A stretch of DNA of 64,000 nucleotides, from positions 1 to 64,000 of the forward strand of contig JADGPS010000003.1 of the NCBI GenBank assembly GCA_017882285.1, written 5' to 3'. The DNA comes from Paludibacter sp. (GTDB taxonomy: Bacteria > Bacteroidota > Bacteroidia > Bacteroidales > Paludibacteraceae). The translations under genes were made by a program, and so were the position numbers. Shown in pieces: positions 17,705-27,935 of this stretch. The notes under the pieces are model-generated. The model was not told the DNA's origin. It saw only the letters and a list, made by a program, of their open reading frames with translations, and did not search any database. The stretch's first letter is position 1. Each line of letters begins with the position of its first letter.

Positions 17705-18337
17705 ATGAGCAAAAATAAATTCTTCGTCGTTTGGGAAGGTAAAGAACCGGGTATTTACCGTTCGTGGGAAGAATGCAAGCGACAGATTCACGGTTTCGAA
17801 AGTGCTATTTTCAAAGGTTTTGCCACTGAAGCAGAAGCCCGCGAAGCCATGGTCTCACCTTGCTGGGACTATATTGGTAAAAATGCAAAAATAAAGAAAC
17901 CAACCACAGAAGAAATTGCTAAATATGGAGCTCCTAATTTTGAAAGTTTATCGGTGGATGCAGCTTGCAGTGGCAATCCCGGCTTGATGGAATATCGGGG
18001 CGTATACAGCAAAACCGGTGAAGAATTGTTTCGCCAGGGACCTTTTAAAGACGGAACCAACAATGTCGGCGAATTTTTAGCTATGGTGCATGGGTTGGCT
18101 TTTTTGAAACAAAAAGACAGTCCGTTACCCATTTACACCGACAGCAAAACGGCTTTGGCCTGGGTAAAAGCCGGAAAAACCCGCACCAAATTACAGAAAA
18201 ATGAAGTAAACGTGATTCTATTCGATTTAGTGGCTCGTGCCGAAAATTGGCTGCAGGAAAATGAATACACAACCGAAATATTAAAATGGGAAACCACCGT
18301 TTGGGGTGAGATACCAGCTGATTTTGGGAGAAAGTAA
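17705..18337 (+). CDS. rnhA: Ribonuclease H (viroplasmin/caulimovirus-type N-terminus plus RNase H domain)
   Basis: KFFVVWEGKEPGIYRSWEECKRQIHGFESAIFKGF; SVDAACSGNPG..EFLAMVHGL..IYTDSKTAL. Confidence 0.92.
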   Translation: MSKNKFFVVWEGKEPGIYRSWEECKRQIHGFESAIFKGFATEAEAREAMVSPCWDYIGKNAKIKKPTTEEIAKYGAPNFESLSVDAACSGNPGLMEYRGVYSKTGEELFRQGPFKDGTNNVGEFLAMVHGLAFLKQKDSPLPIYTDSKTALAWVKAGKTRTKLQKNEVNVILFDLVARAENWLQENEYTTEILKWETTVWGEIPADFGRK

Positions 18338-18381
18338 CTTGTTTTTGCAAAATACGAATAAGTAAATAATTTAAAATCTTC

Positions 18382-19311
18382 TTATCTGATGTGCCAAAAC
18401 ATCTTTATACAATAATATGCTTTCCTGATTTCATTTCTCTTTTTGAAAAACAATAAAGAATCTCTGTTTTCCCAAAACAAAACCACTCTTTTTAATCTTG
18501 TTTTAAATGAAAAATCAATATAGGAATATGCTAATTTTAAAAGCACTTGCTTTTCGTATTGTAAATTTTCATTTATAGCCATTGAAAACTTAATTATTCT
18601 ATTGTAATTGACTTTTCTTCCTTTGATGATATTTTTGGCATTTTTCTTAATTCCAATTGCTCCCAACGTATTATTGTCGTGTTGACGGTAACTGACCAAT
18701 GGTTCGTTTAAGTAAGGAATTACTCCGTACTGAACAGCATGAAATGCCAGCCAATAATCAAATGGAATTTCATCGGGGAAAGGTAATGCGTATTTCAACA
18801 AGTCTCTGTTTATTAACATTGTATGACCTGATATTCCATTATATAAAACAAAATTTAAACAACTTGTACAAGTTGAAAGTCTTCTGAAATCAGAGAATTT
18901 TTTCCCTAAAGTAATTCCGTCAGATCCTATATATTCGTTGTCAGAGTAAGCCATGAAGTTTTCACCGATTGCTCTCACAAGTTTTGATATCTTGTTTGGA
19001 TACCAAATGTCGTCCTGATCGGCAATAGCTATAAATTTTTTGCTGGTTAATGTTAGTGCTTTTTCAAAGTTCCGTATAAAACCCTTATTTGAGCTATTCC
19101 TGAATATCTTAAAATTGCTATATTTACCGGCATATTCCTGCAAAATTTTCCAGGTATCATCCGTTGAATTATCATCAACGCATATAATTTCGGAAATATT
19201 TGCATAGTCCTGATTTAGAATACTTTCTATCTGTTCATGTAAGAAAATCTCTCCATTGTAAGTGCACAAAGCAATAGATATTTCCGACAGCTGGTTTTCT
19301 GGTTTATTCAT
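18382..19311 (-). CDS. Glycosyltransferase family 2
   Basis: ISIALCTYNGEIFLHEQIESILNQ..CVDDNSTDDT..IADQDDIW. Confidence 0.92.
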   Translation of the reverse strand: MNKPENQLSEISIALCTYNGEIFLHEQIESILNQDYANISEIICVDDNSTDDTWKILQEYAGKYSNFKIFRNSSNKGFIRNFEKALTLTSKKFIAIADQDDIWYPNKISKLVRAIGENFMAYSDNEYIGSDGITLGKKFSDFRRLSTCTSCLNFVLYNGISGHTMLINRDLLKYALPFPDEIPFDYWLAFHAVQYGVIPYLNEPLVSYRQHDNNTLGAIGIKKNAKNIIKGRKVNYNRIIKFSMAINENLQYEKQVLLKLAYSYIDFSFKTRLKRVVLFWENRDSLLFFKKRNEIRKAYYCIKMFWHIR

Positions 19312-19315
19312 TTAA

Positions 19316-20185
19316 TTATTTTTTTCTCCAATAAAGTCCGGTTTTCCCCGATTGATAGTCTAATATCCCATGTATTATATATCTTATCTTCAGTAATTTA
19401 TCCTGATTATCATATAATATTGTTTTTCTGACTAATCTTTTCCATCTTTTTTGCAACCGACGAGCTTCCGATGGATATAATTTACTTACTATAAAAACAT
19501 TTCGTGTAATATAATAGAATCGGATAGGGTTGTAATCATCAATATACTTCGTAAAACCTAAAACTTTTGTTTTTCGGATACCATTTCCCACAAAATGTTC
19601 CAGAAAAACAGTATTTATTCGGACAATTTGTAAATTCATTTTACAAATTCTCAAACAAATTTCTTCATCTATCCAGTCTATAAACAAGTCTTCCAAAAAT
19701 AGACCGACCTTCTGAATTTTTTCTATCAAGATTAAATTACCTGAAGTCATCGTATAATTAATAGGAGAGTACTTATTTTCGAAAATCGGTTTCGGTTTAT
19801 TATTCCGGGAATCAAAATGAACAGGCGAAAATATTGCAACTTTTTCAAAATCAGGATATTCGTTTGAATTTTGGATAAAAAGAGGTAAATTTTTCTCAAA
19901 AAAACAGCTGTCCTGATCCAGAGTCAATATCCATTCAGCTCCCGATTCTATTGCAAGTTTACAGCCCTGATTCAGTGCAGTAGCAATTCCCCGGTTTCCC
20001 TTGTTGGCAATATATATTATTTTTGAATGATCAAATCCTGCTAAAAGAATCGAGTTATCAATATCGGAATTATCTATAACAATCAGCTGATTAATATTTT
20101 GGATATAGCTGTTTATATTATCTACATTTTCTAATGAAGGATAATACCAAATTACAATTCCATAAAGCTTGCTCTGTTCAATCAT
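19316..20185 (-). CDS. Glycosyltransferase family 2 (rhamnosyltransferase-like)
   Basis: GIVIWYYPSLENVDNINSYI..VIDNS..NKGNRGIATALNQGCKLAIESGAEWILTLDQDS. Confidence 0.88.
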   Translation of the reverse strand: MIEQSKLYGIVIWYYPSLENVDNINSYIQNINQLIVIDNSDIDNSILLAGFDHSKIIYIANKGNRGIATALNQGCKLAIESGAEWILTLDQDSCFFEKNLPLFIQNSNEYPDFEKVAIFSPVHFDSRNNKPKPIFENKYSPINYTMTSGNLILIEKIQKVGLFLEDLFIDWIDEEICLRICKMNLQIVRINTVFLEHFVGNGIRKTKVLGFTKYIDDYNPIRFYYITRNVFIVSKLYPSEARRLQKRWKRLVRKTILYDNQDKLLKIRYIIHGILDYQSGKTGLYWRKK

Positions 20186-20195
20186 TTTAACTTGT

Positions 20196-21035
20196 TCAGG
20201 ACTTAAATTGCTGTTTTTGAATGCCAAAAGGCGTGAAAGTTATCCTGTTTCGGTTATTTTCTTCATACAGCCGTTTGTTTGGTTCATGGTTTGTATCGAA
20301 AGGAACGTGATAATAATGGAAAAGTGTAACCAAATGCTTTTTCGAAATCGGATAGACTTCAATCCGGCTTAAACGTCCTTCTAAATCAGTATCTTCTCCT
20401 GTTCCCGGGAATAAAAATCGCTCATCAAACCCATTTACTTTCATCAAATCAGCTTTCCAAAGAGAATAATTACAACCCAATAAATATCTACGTCTGTCTT
20501 TCAAAAACATCTTTCTTAGAAAGGGATTTCGAATCCGAAGTATATTTTCCATATAAGTTTTTTCCCCACCAAAAACTGTTTCAAAAAATAACGGAAATCC
20601 AATGGCAAATTCAAGATAACCTTCTTTTATTTTTTTGATTGTCAAAGTTTTAGATATGTTTTCCGTTAACATTATCCGTCGTCCGCTTACAATCTGATTT
20701 TCAGCTCTGCTTTCAATATGCTCTTGTATAAATCTTCTGTGAGGTATACAATCACCATCAATAAAAATCAGATATTCACCTTCAGAAGCAACAACGGCTT
20801 TATTCAAGATTTTGTTTTTTTGCCAACCATTATCTTCCTGCCAAACATGTTTAATCTGGAAAAAATAAGTTGATTTGATACGATTTATTTCGGCTGCAAC
20901 CTCTGTTTTAGAACCATCGTCGGCAATGATGACTTCAAATTCACGAAAAGTTTGAATTTCTAAAGCAGCTAAAACAAGCTTTAACAATTCAATTTTATTG
21001 TAGAAAGAAATAATTAAACTTATAGAACGGGGCAT
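20196..21035 (-). CDS. Glycosyltransferase family 2
   Basis: SLIISFYNKIELLKLVLAALEIQTFREFEVIIADDGS..LIFIDGDCIPHRRFI; paralogous to 22024-22833. Confidence 0.9.
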   Translation of the reverse strand: MPRSISLIISFYNKIELLKLVLAALEIQTFREFEVIIADDGSKTEVAAEINRIKSTYFFQIKHVWQEDNGWQKNKILNKAVVASEGEYLIFIDGDCIPHRRFIQEHIESRAENQIVSGRRIMLTENISKTLTIKKIKEGYLEFAIGFPLFFETVFGGEKTYMENILRIRNPFLRKMFLKDRRRYLLGCNYSLWKADLMKVNGFDERFLFPGTGEDTDLEGRLSRIEVYPISKKHLVTLFHYYHVPFDTNHEPNKRLYEENNRNRITFTPFGIQKQQFKS

Positions 21036-21115
21036 ATTTGCTGTAAATTTTGTTGAATTAATAATTTTTTTGTTGAATCAGTTTTTCCGGAAGAAGTCAA
21101 TATTTGCGTTTATCC

Positions 21116-22003
21116 CTATTCTTTGGAATAACTATATTCACTTCCATTCACAAAATTGTTTTGATAATTTATAACTGAGAAATCAATAGTAGTAAACTTT
21201 TCATTCGCATTTTCAAGTAGTTTCAATGGAACTGAGCCATAGAATGAAGCCCACATTGAGAAAGTACTTGGAGGTCCCATAATATAGTCACATTCACTTA
21301 AAGCATATAGATCTTCAATACCTAAAGAGTTTTCTAACATATTGATATTCAAATCACCATAGTTTTCAGAATTAACAGCTTCAATAGAGCTTATAAAAAA
21401 AGCAACTCTTTTCTCAGCCAATTCATTACTTAAAATGGTCATATAATTACAGTAAACAGTATCATCAAAGAAATAAATTCCTTTTTGAAAATTGATATAG
21501 TCACCCCTTCTTATATGAACACCAATAACAACATCGTATTGCTGTTTTAGTTTTAAAAAAAGTGCATTAGTTCTTCTACAATACTCGTCTTTAGGTTTGA
21601 AAAGACTTTTAATTTGCGGTTTGAAGTTTAAAAAAGCATCAATATCTTTTTTATGTTTCCAGGAATTAATTATTACAATTCTTTTGGGGTCACAAAATAA
21701 TTCGTTTATTTGATTTTCGGGGGGGAAATAAATATTAAATAATCTAAAAAGTGGACTAATTTTTATTTTGTGTAATTTATATAATGATGAAATGCCAAAT
21801 TTAATAGTCTTTTCTGTTCTACTATTTTCAGCTAATTTGAATTTTATATTTTGGAATTGATTCAAATTTTCAAAAAAAGATTCATATTCTTTGAAATTAG
21901 GAATATATATTTCAACATCATTCTTCATACCATATGCAATGAAAAACGAAAATGCCCATAATTTATTGCACATTTGATTTCGGTTGTCACTAAGTATAAT
22001 CAT
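21116..22003 (-). CDS. Alpha-1,2-fucosyltransferase-like protein
   Basis: VVIGVHIRRGDYINFQKGIYFFDDTVY resembles GT11 motif I. Confidence 0.7.
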   Translation of the reverse strand: MIILSDNRNQMCNKLWAFSFFIAYGMKNDVEIYIPNFKEYESFFENLNQFQNIKFKLAENSRTEKTIKFGISSLYKLHKIKISPLFRLFNIYFPPENQINELFCDPKRIVIINSWKHKKDIDAFLNFKPQIKSLFKPKDEYCRRTNALFLKLKQQYDVVIGVHIRRGDYINFQKGIYFFDDTVYCNYMTILSNELAEKRVAFFISSIEAVNSENYGDLNINMLENSLGIEDLYALSECDYIMGPPSTFSMWASFYGSVPLKLLENANEKFTTIDFSVINYQNNFVNGSEYSYSKE

Positions 22004-22023
22004 AGTTGTTAGTTGAGGTTTTT

Positions 22024-22833
22024 TTATTTTTTTATTATTCCATTGACACACACGAAGTTGTTTTCGAGTTGTTTTTTCTGACATATAGCCATATTTTCAT
22101 CCTGATTCACCCAGTTTTCAATGTGTGATAAATGATATTGAATTGCAAGGTTTCGAACCGATTTATGGTTGAAACCTCCGGCATCAAATCGCCAGGTCAG
22201 GTCATAATCTTCTCCTACTGCAGGCAATATATAATCTTCGTCGAACCCGTTGATGGAAAAAATTGCTTTTTTTGAAAATGACATATTACTACCTGTTAAG
22301 TGGTTCAATGACCTCATTTTTGGAATAAATCCAAATAAACCATCGGGTGAAATAAAAATACCTTCTTCAATGTATCTCATTCCTCCTCTACCAAAGAAGA
22401 ATCTACGGAGTAAAAGATCTTGTAACGATTTTATTTTTGAACTATTCACTAAAATAAGCTGTGAATTACCATTATCTAATTTTACTCTTTTTCCAGCCAA
22501 TACAGAATTATTATCTGCATAGCGAAGATGCATTTCAATGAACTTATGATGCAGCACACAATCACCATCTATAAAAATCAACCAATCGGCTTTTGATGCC
22601 CGAATGGCATTGTTCATTGCTTTATTTTTTCTCCAACCTACGTCAGCCTGTGTCAAATGTTGCCAGTGTTGTGTAAACGGATATTGAATCAGAAAATTTT
22701 TCACCTCTGTATTTTCTCCATCTTCTGAAATTATTATTTCAAAATCTTTTTCAGTTTGTAATTGAAGTGAATCCAACACAGCTTTCAGAAAAGGTATATT
22801 ATTGTATATTGATATTATCAGCGAAGCTTTCAT
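22024..22833 (-). CDS. Glycosyltransferase family 2
   Basis: SLIISIYNNIPFLKAVLDSLQLQTEKDFEIIISEDG..LIFIDGDCVLHHKFI. Confidence 0.9.
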   Translation of the reverse strand: MKASLIISIYNNIPFLKAVLDSLQLQTEKDFEIIISEDGENTEVKNFLIQYPFTQHWQHLTQADVGWRKNKAMNNAIRASKADWLIFIDGDCVLHHKFIEMHLRYADNNSVLAGKRVKLDNGNSQLILVNSSKIKSLQDLLLRRFFFGRGGMRYIEEGIFISPDGLFGFIPKMRSLNHLTGSNMSFSKKAIFSINGFDEDYILPAVGEDYDLTWRFDAGGFNHKSVRNLAIQYHLSHIENWVNQDENMAICQKKQLENNFVCVNGIIKK

Positions 22834-22839
22834 GTAGTT

Positions 22840-24327
22840 TTATTTCTTATGTTGATGTTTACTCCAGCGCATTTTCAACACGTTTTCGATACAAAGGTTT
22901 TGATTGAAGTCACGAACTGTTGCATATTCTTTCACCATTAAAGTAAGGCTTTCAGAATCGATATTTAATCGTTCAAAATTTTTGCAACCTTTTTCCAAAT
23001 CAACAATTCCAAATTCCATTCGGTTCAAATCCAAAATTTCTATATCAATTTTTTGGTTTTTTTGCTGAAATAAGATATTTCCTGCAGAATAATCGCGATG
23101 CCAAATTCCCTTATCATGAAGCTCAGCTGTAAAACGACCGATCGACTTCAAAATTTCATTTCTGTCAGGAAATTTTGGATTTTCTATCAGATCTTTAAAA
23201 GTATAATTACAATCCGATTGAAGGCTGGCATAATAACTTTTTGAGAACAAAAATAAGCATTTTTGCTCATAATAACCTATCGGTGTTGGTGTCCCGATAC
23301 CTGAAGCAATCAGTTTCATTGCATATTCGTAAGACCTGCGGGCTTTTGAAGCACGAAAATTCGAATAAACCAATCGATTGATAAAATTCGGCTTCCGAAA
23401 TGATTTAACTACGATTTGATATTCCTTTTCTTTAAATATTTTAATTGAATTTCGTCGGGCATGAATTGTAATTCCTTCGTTATCAAAGTTTTCATGGATA
23501 TTATATATAAATTCGTCCAAAATATCAAAATCTGGATTTACAACAATTCGTTCGGGTCTTATTAACTGAGAGAAAAAATTGAACAGTCGTGACCATGTAC
23601 GTCTATAATGAAGTTTTCCGCCTAATTCACGATAAAAAAACGCTTTGTGCCGGGTATTTAGAATTTCTATTACTTTTCTTTTATGGTTTCTGTCAGTTAT
23701 TCTTTTCGAATTATTTCGTATTCGATATTTTAAACCAACAAATGGTAAATTTACAACTTCCCCATCTCTTTTAAGAAGGGCTATCCAAAATTCCCAATCC
23801 TCTCTTCCCAAAATATTTTCACAATATCCTCCTACAAACTCCCAATCTGATTTTCGATACATAGCACATGTATCGATCATATTTTTTCTGGCTAAAAGTT
23901 TTAATGAAAATTGAGGTAATTTCCATTCACCTTCTCTGTCACCAAAAAAAACAGATTTACATCTTACAACTTTAACTTTTGCATTATTATCCAATACAGT
24001 AACAGCTGCTTCAATATAATTAGTTGATATTAAGTTATCGGCATCAACAGGTAAAATATACTTTCCTATAGCTTCTCTAATAGCATGATTTCGGGCTGCC
24101 GAAACTCCAGAATTGTGTTGGGTAAAACACCTAACGCGGTTATCTTTATCAGAATATTTCTTGGCAACTTCATACGATGCATCAGATGAACCATCATCCA
24201 CAATTATTACCTCAAAACTTTGATAAGTGGATAATAATACAGAATCTATGGTTTCGGCAAGAAAATCCTGCATATTGTAGACAGGTATAATAATTGAAAC
24301 CATGGAATTGTCAATTTTCTTTACCAT
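22840..24327 (-). CDS. Fusion: family 2 glycosyltransferase + LPS/Kdo-kinase-like domain
   Basis: N-term SIIIPVYNMQDFLAETIDSVLLSTYQSFEVIIVDDGSSD; C-term FTAELHDKGIWHRDYSAGNILF..IEILDLNRMEF kinase catalytic-loop-like motif. Confidence 0.82.
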   Translation of the reverse strand: MVKKIDNSMVSIIIPVYNMQDFLAETIDSVLLSTYQSFEVIIVDDGSSDASYEVAKKYSDKDNRVRCFTQHNSGVSAARNHAIREAIGKYILPVDADNLISTNYIEAAVTVLDNNAKVKVVRCKSVFFGDREGEWKLPQFSLKLLARKNMIDTCAMYRKSDWEFVGGYCENILGREDWEFWIALLKRDGEVVNLPFVGLKYRIRNNSKRITDRNHKRKVIEILNTRHKAFFYRELGGKLHYRRTWSRLFNFFSQLIRPERIVVNPDFDILDEFIYNIHENFDNEGITIHARRNSIKIFKEKEYQIVVKSFRKPNFINRLVYSNFRASKARRSYEYAMKLIASGIGTPTPIGYYEQKCLFLFSKSYYASLQSDCNYTFKDLIENPKFPDRNEILKSIGRFTAELHDKGIWHRDYSAGNILFQQKNQKIDIEILDLNRMEFGIVDLEKGCKNFERLNIDSESLTLMVKEYATVRDFNQNLCIENVLKMRWSKHQHKK

Positions 24328-25049
24328 TAAATTTTATCGCGATTATCTATCAGTTTTTTCCAATAATACTTCAAAGGATTTGTATATTTCAGATTTTTCC
24401 ATGGACGGCTACTGTGTGGTAAATGCACTACGGGAAGCGATGTCATCAAATAATTTTTGTACCCCAGTTCCACCGATTTATGCGAAATAAATACATCGTA
24501 CCACGATTTTTCGGGATTCAGATTTTCGAAATCAAATGAAGATAAATATCTGTTTGTCAAAAGCGTACAGCAAAAACTAAGTCGCTTTTTGGTCTCAATT
24601 ATTCCCGAACTAAACTTTTGAGCGTACAAATACGGAAAATTAATGTTTCCATCTTCACTTGTTGTTACCGCCGCAATCATACCGGGGTTTTGCAAGCTAT
24701 CAACTGAATCAACCATTTTCTGAATGGTATTCTTTTCAACTATCACATCCGATTCAACAATCAGCAAATGAGCATTTTCAGCAATCGCCTTTTTTTGAGC
24801 GACTTGCAAAATCAGCAAATAATTAGGTGAAGGATGCGAAGTGATATCTTTCAGGTTTACCAATGAAAATCCTTGTTTTTCAGACTCGTTTGTTAGTTGT
24901 TGAGTCGTTTCATCTGAACTGAAATCGTTGTAAATTGTATAATTAAAATTAGCATCAATTTCCGGACTCATAATGCCATCAATCGTTCGAAGCGTAGTTT
25001 CCAGCGAATCTTTTACAGGCGTTATGATATGCAATTTGCTCATTTTCAA
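24327..25049 (-). CDS. Glycosyltransferase (GT-A type)
   Basis: LHIITPVKDSLETTLRTIDGIM..YNDFSSDETT; LLIVESDVIVEKNT. Confidence 0.8.
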   Translation of the reverse strand: MKMSKLHIITPVKDSLETTLRTIDGIMSPEIDANFNYTIYNDFSSDETTQQLTNESEKQGFSLVNLKDITSHPSPNYLLILQVAQKKAIAENAHLLIVESDVIVEKNTIQKMVDSVDSLQNPGMIAAVTTSEDGNINFPYLYAQKFSSGIIETKKRLSFCCTLLTNRYLSSFDFENLNPEKSWYDVFISHKSVELGYKNYLMTSLPVVHLPHSSRPWKNLKYTNPLKYYWKKLIDNRDKI

Positions 25050-25051
25050 TA

Positions 25052-26539
25052 TTATTTGAAAATTTTATTTAACACGGGAATAGTTCTCAAAGGGAAATCG
25101 CGTTTTACTAACAGTACCAAAAATGCCAGCATTAAAAGTGATTTCAACATAACATTCAAAGCAGTAATATGGGTATGTATAAACAAACTAATGACATACA
25201 ACAAAACAGTAACAGCGGTATAAAGTCCGATTGTTTTCATGTCATATTTAATAGGCATAAATTTTTGTCCGAAATAATACGAAACCACCATGATAACAAA
25301 GTAACAAACAAATGCAGCCCAGGCACAACCCATATAACTGTATATTGGAACTAAAATAACGTTCATTACTACGATTATAATTGTGCCAAGAATGGAAAAC
25401 CATGCTCCAAACATAGTTTTATCGGTTAGTTTATACCAAAGCGAAAGATTGAAAAATACACCCTGAAATATAAACGAAAACAGTACAATAGGCACCACGT
25501 TTAATCCCGCCCAATAGTCGTGTTGAATGATATATTTAAACACATCCAAGTAAAGCACCATTCCAAGAAAGATGAGTAATGAAAACAGAATGAAGAACTT
25601 CATAGCATCGGCATAAGCCGCCAGACTACTTTTGTCTTTATGTTGAGCAAAAATAAAAGGTTCGTATGAATAGCGAAATGCTTGAGTGAACATTAACATC
25701 ACCATTGCAATTTTCGAGGTCGCACCATAAATTCCAAGTTCTGTTGCACCTTCTTTTCCGGGCATTAAAAACGGAAAAAGAATTTTATCCAATGTTTGAT
25801 TCATAATTCCTGCCACGCCTAAAACAAGTAATGGGAGCGAATATACTAACATTTTTTTGAGTAAAACCTTGTCAAATACAAATTTTACTACAAATACATC
25901 GGGCAATAAAGCGATGGTAACCAACGCGGTAGAAAGAATATTGGCCACAAATACATAGCCAACGCCGTAATGCGGATTATAGAACCAATTTACCAATGCC
26001 GGTGCTTTTACTGCCAACCACGGACAAATCAACAAAAAGAAAAGATTGAAAAATATGTTGGTGAAAATCATAAACAATTTCAATCCGGCAAACTTAATCG
26101 GGCGGTTTTTGTACCGAAGATAAGCAAACGGAATGCAGCCAAAAGCGTCCATTGCCACCACCACACCAAGCATGGATATATATTCCGGGTGTTTTGTATA
26201 ACCCATTGCTGTGCCAATTTGTTGGGAAAATATTACGCACGCAATGGCAAAAAGTATCGAAGAAAATCCAACAGCAATTAAAGTGGTACTATATACTTTG
26301 CCCGCTTCGTCTTTGTTTTTGTTGGCAAAACGGAAATAACCGGTTTCCATGCCGTAAGTTAAAATCACCAATAATAAAGCCGTCCATGCGTACAGGTTCG
26401 TCACAATTCCATATTCGGCGGAACTTTCCAAAACATAAGTATAAAGTGGCACCAACATCCAGTTCAGGAATTTTCCTAAAATGCTGCTAACTCCATAAAT
26501 GGCGGTCTCTCTCGCCAGTTTTTTCATTTGTTCTGCCAT
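25052..26539 (-). CDS. Oligosaccharide flippase family (Wzx/MATE-like) protein
   Basis: ETAIYGVSSILGKFLNWMLVPLYTYVL; ~12-14 predicted TM segments. Confidence 0.88.
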   Translation of the reverse strand: MAEQMKKLARETAIYGVSSILGKFLNWMLVPLYTYVLESSAEYGIVTNLYAWTALLLVILTYGMETGYFRFANKNKDEAGKVYSTTLIAVGFSSILFAIACVIFSQQIGTAMGYTKHPEYISMLGVVVAMDAFGCIPFAYLRYKNRPIKFAGLKLFMIFTNIFFNLFFLLICPWLAVKAPALVNWFYNPHYGVGYVFVANILSTALVTIALLPDVFVVKFVFDKVLLKKMLVYSLPLLVLGVAGIMNQTLDKILFPFLMPGKEGATELGIYGATSKIAMVMLMFTQAFRYSYEPFIFAQHKDKSSLAAYADAMKFFILFSLLIFLGMVLYLDVFKYIIQHDYWAGLNVVPIVLFSFIFQGVFFNLSLWYKLTDKTMFGAWFSILGTIIIVVMNVILVPIYSYMGCAWAAFVCYFVIMVVSYYFGQKFMPIKYDMKTIGLYTAVTVLLYVISLFIHTHITALNVMLKSLLMLAFLVLLVKRDFPLRTIPVLNKIFK

Positions 26540-26568
26540 AAAGTTAATGTGCCAACGCGATAAATAAT

Positions 26569-27603
26569 TTAGTATTTTTGTAAAGAATTTTCGGCCAACT
26601 CAATGGCTTTTTTAAGTTTTTCTTCCAATAAATTTTTTGTTGGGAGTTTTGTAATGTATTCAGCTACTTTTATATGTTCATCCATATCGAGCATCAAGTA
26701 ATTGATTTGCTCCGGTGATTTTTCGGCACACAAAATCAGACCGATTGGTTTGCTCTCGCCTTCCCGTTGTTCATTGTGTTCAAGCCAACGAAGATACAAT
26801 TCCATTTGGCCTTTGTATGCAGCTTTGAATTTATCAAGTTTTAAATCGATTGCAATTAAACATCGTAAACCACGATGATAAAAAAGCAGATCGATATAAA
26901 AATCCTCATTATCAATGATTATTCTTTTCTGACGGGCAAGAAAAGCAAATTCAGTTCCCATTTCGGTTATAAAATGCTGCAAATTAGCCAAAATAGCCGA
27001 TTCTAAATCTTTTTCGCTGTAAGAGTCATGTAATCCCAAAAAATCCAGAAAATACGGATCACGAAAAGTTAAATCCGGACTGATTTGTTTTTCATTTTTA
27101 AGCAGTTCCAAATCATTCAGAATGGTTTTTTCCGGTTTTTTACTTATTGCAGTCCGCTCAAAAAGCATACTGTTCATTCGTTCTTGCAGCGTGCGTACAC
27201 TCCAGCATTCGTGAATGCATAGTTGGGTGTAAAATTCACGTTTAATGGAATCTTTAATATAGATAAGAGAATAAATGTGAGACCAACTCAATTGTGCAGA
27301 CAGTGTCTGCACAATTTGATTGTCGGTGTATAATTCATTGAATTTTATAAAGTTATGAAGATTTCTTTTAGAAAAACCGATTCCATACAACTTAACAAGT
27401 TGATTACTTAATTCTGAAACAATTGTTTTCCCATAATCAGCTCTACCATTTTTCAGAATATCTTCATTGATTTGTTTTCCAATATTCCAATACAAAAGTG
27501 TTAGTTCACTATTTACAGTTTGGGCAACACGTTGACGTGTACCGTCAATTAACGATACAATCGATTGTAATAAATCCGTATTTACAGGTTTTATGTTACT
27601 CAT
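26569..27603 (-). CDS. DUF1016/PDDEXK nuclease domain protein (YhcG-like)
   Basis: LYWNIGKQINEDIL..LSWSHIYSLIYIKD..FLGLHDSYSEKDLESAILANLQHFITEMGTEFAFLARQKRI..DFYIDLLFYHRGLRCLIAIDLK. Confidence 0.94.
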   Translation of the reverse strand: MSNIKPVNTDLLQSIVSLIDGTRQRVAQTVNSELTLLYWNIGKQINEDILKNGRADYGKTIVSELSNQLVKLYGIGFSKRNLHNFIKFNELYTDNQIVQTLSAQLSWSHIYSLIYIKDSIKREFYTQLCIHECWSVRTLQERMNSMLFERTAISKKPEKTILNDLELLKNEKQISPDLTFRDPYFLDFLGLHDSYSEKDLESAILANLQHFITEMGTEFAFLARQKRIIIDNEDFYIDLLFYHRGLRCLIAIDLKLDKFKAAYKGQMELYLRWLEHNEQREGESKPIGLILCAEKSPEQINYLMLDMDEHIKVAEYITKLPTKNLLEEKLKKAIELAENSLQKY

Positions 27604-27892
27604 AATTAGTTCGTTTGAAAAAATTCAATACTTTTTCCATCCATTTCATTTCGGATGATGGTTCGAAATCTTCCTTTTTTAGGTAGCCTGCTTCAAGTAG
27701 CAGTTTGATGGCTTCCTCGGCCTGTTCGTCACTGACATCGAGTTTTACACCGCCGTCCACATTGCCCAGATAAGCCCAGTTAATATGCTCATCTCTTCCA
27801 TAACATTCTATTCCGAATGATTCCAGATAAGATTTCGCTATCTCAAATTCCACTGCATTGTTGAAAGATCTCAGTGTAACAGGTTCGTTCAT
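27596..27892 (-). CDS. DUF2007-type putative signal-transducing protein
   Basis: VTLRSFNNAVEFEIAKSYLESFGIECYGRDE...GVKLDVSDEQAEEAIKLL. Confidence 0.85.
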   Translation of the reverse strand: MNEPVTLRSFNNAVEFEIAKSYLESFGIECYGRDEHINWAYLGNVDGGVKLDVSDEQAEEAIKLLLEAGYLKKEDFEPSSEMKWMEKVLNFFKRTNYE

Positions 27893-27935
27893 AGATTATT
27901 GATTTATTATTATACTTACTGCTTACCGCTTGCTG

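Noticed and set aside
26569-27603. DUF1016 nuclease as part of a defence island
   Set aside because: Neighbours are glycan synthesis genes and ruvB; no restriction-modification or toxin-antitoxin partner is visible.
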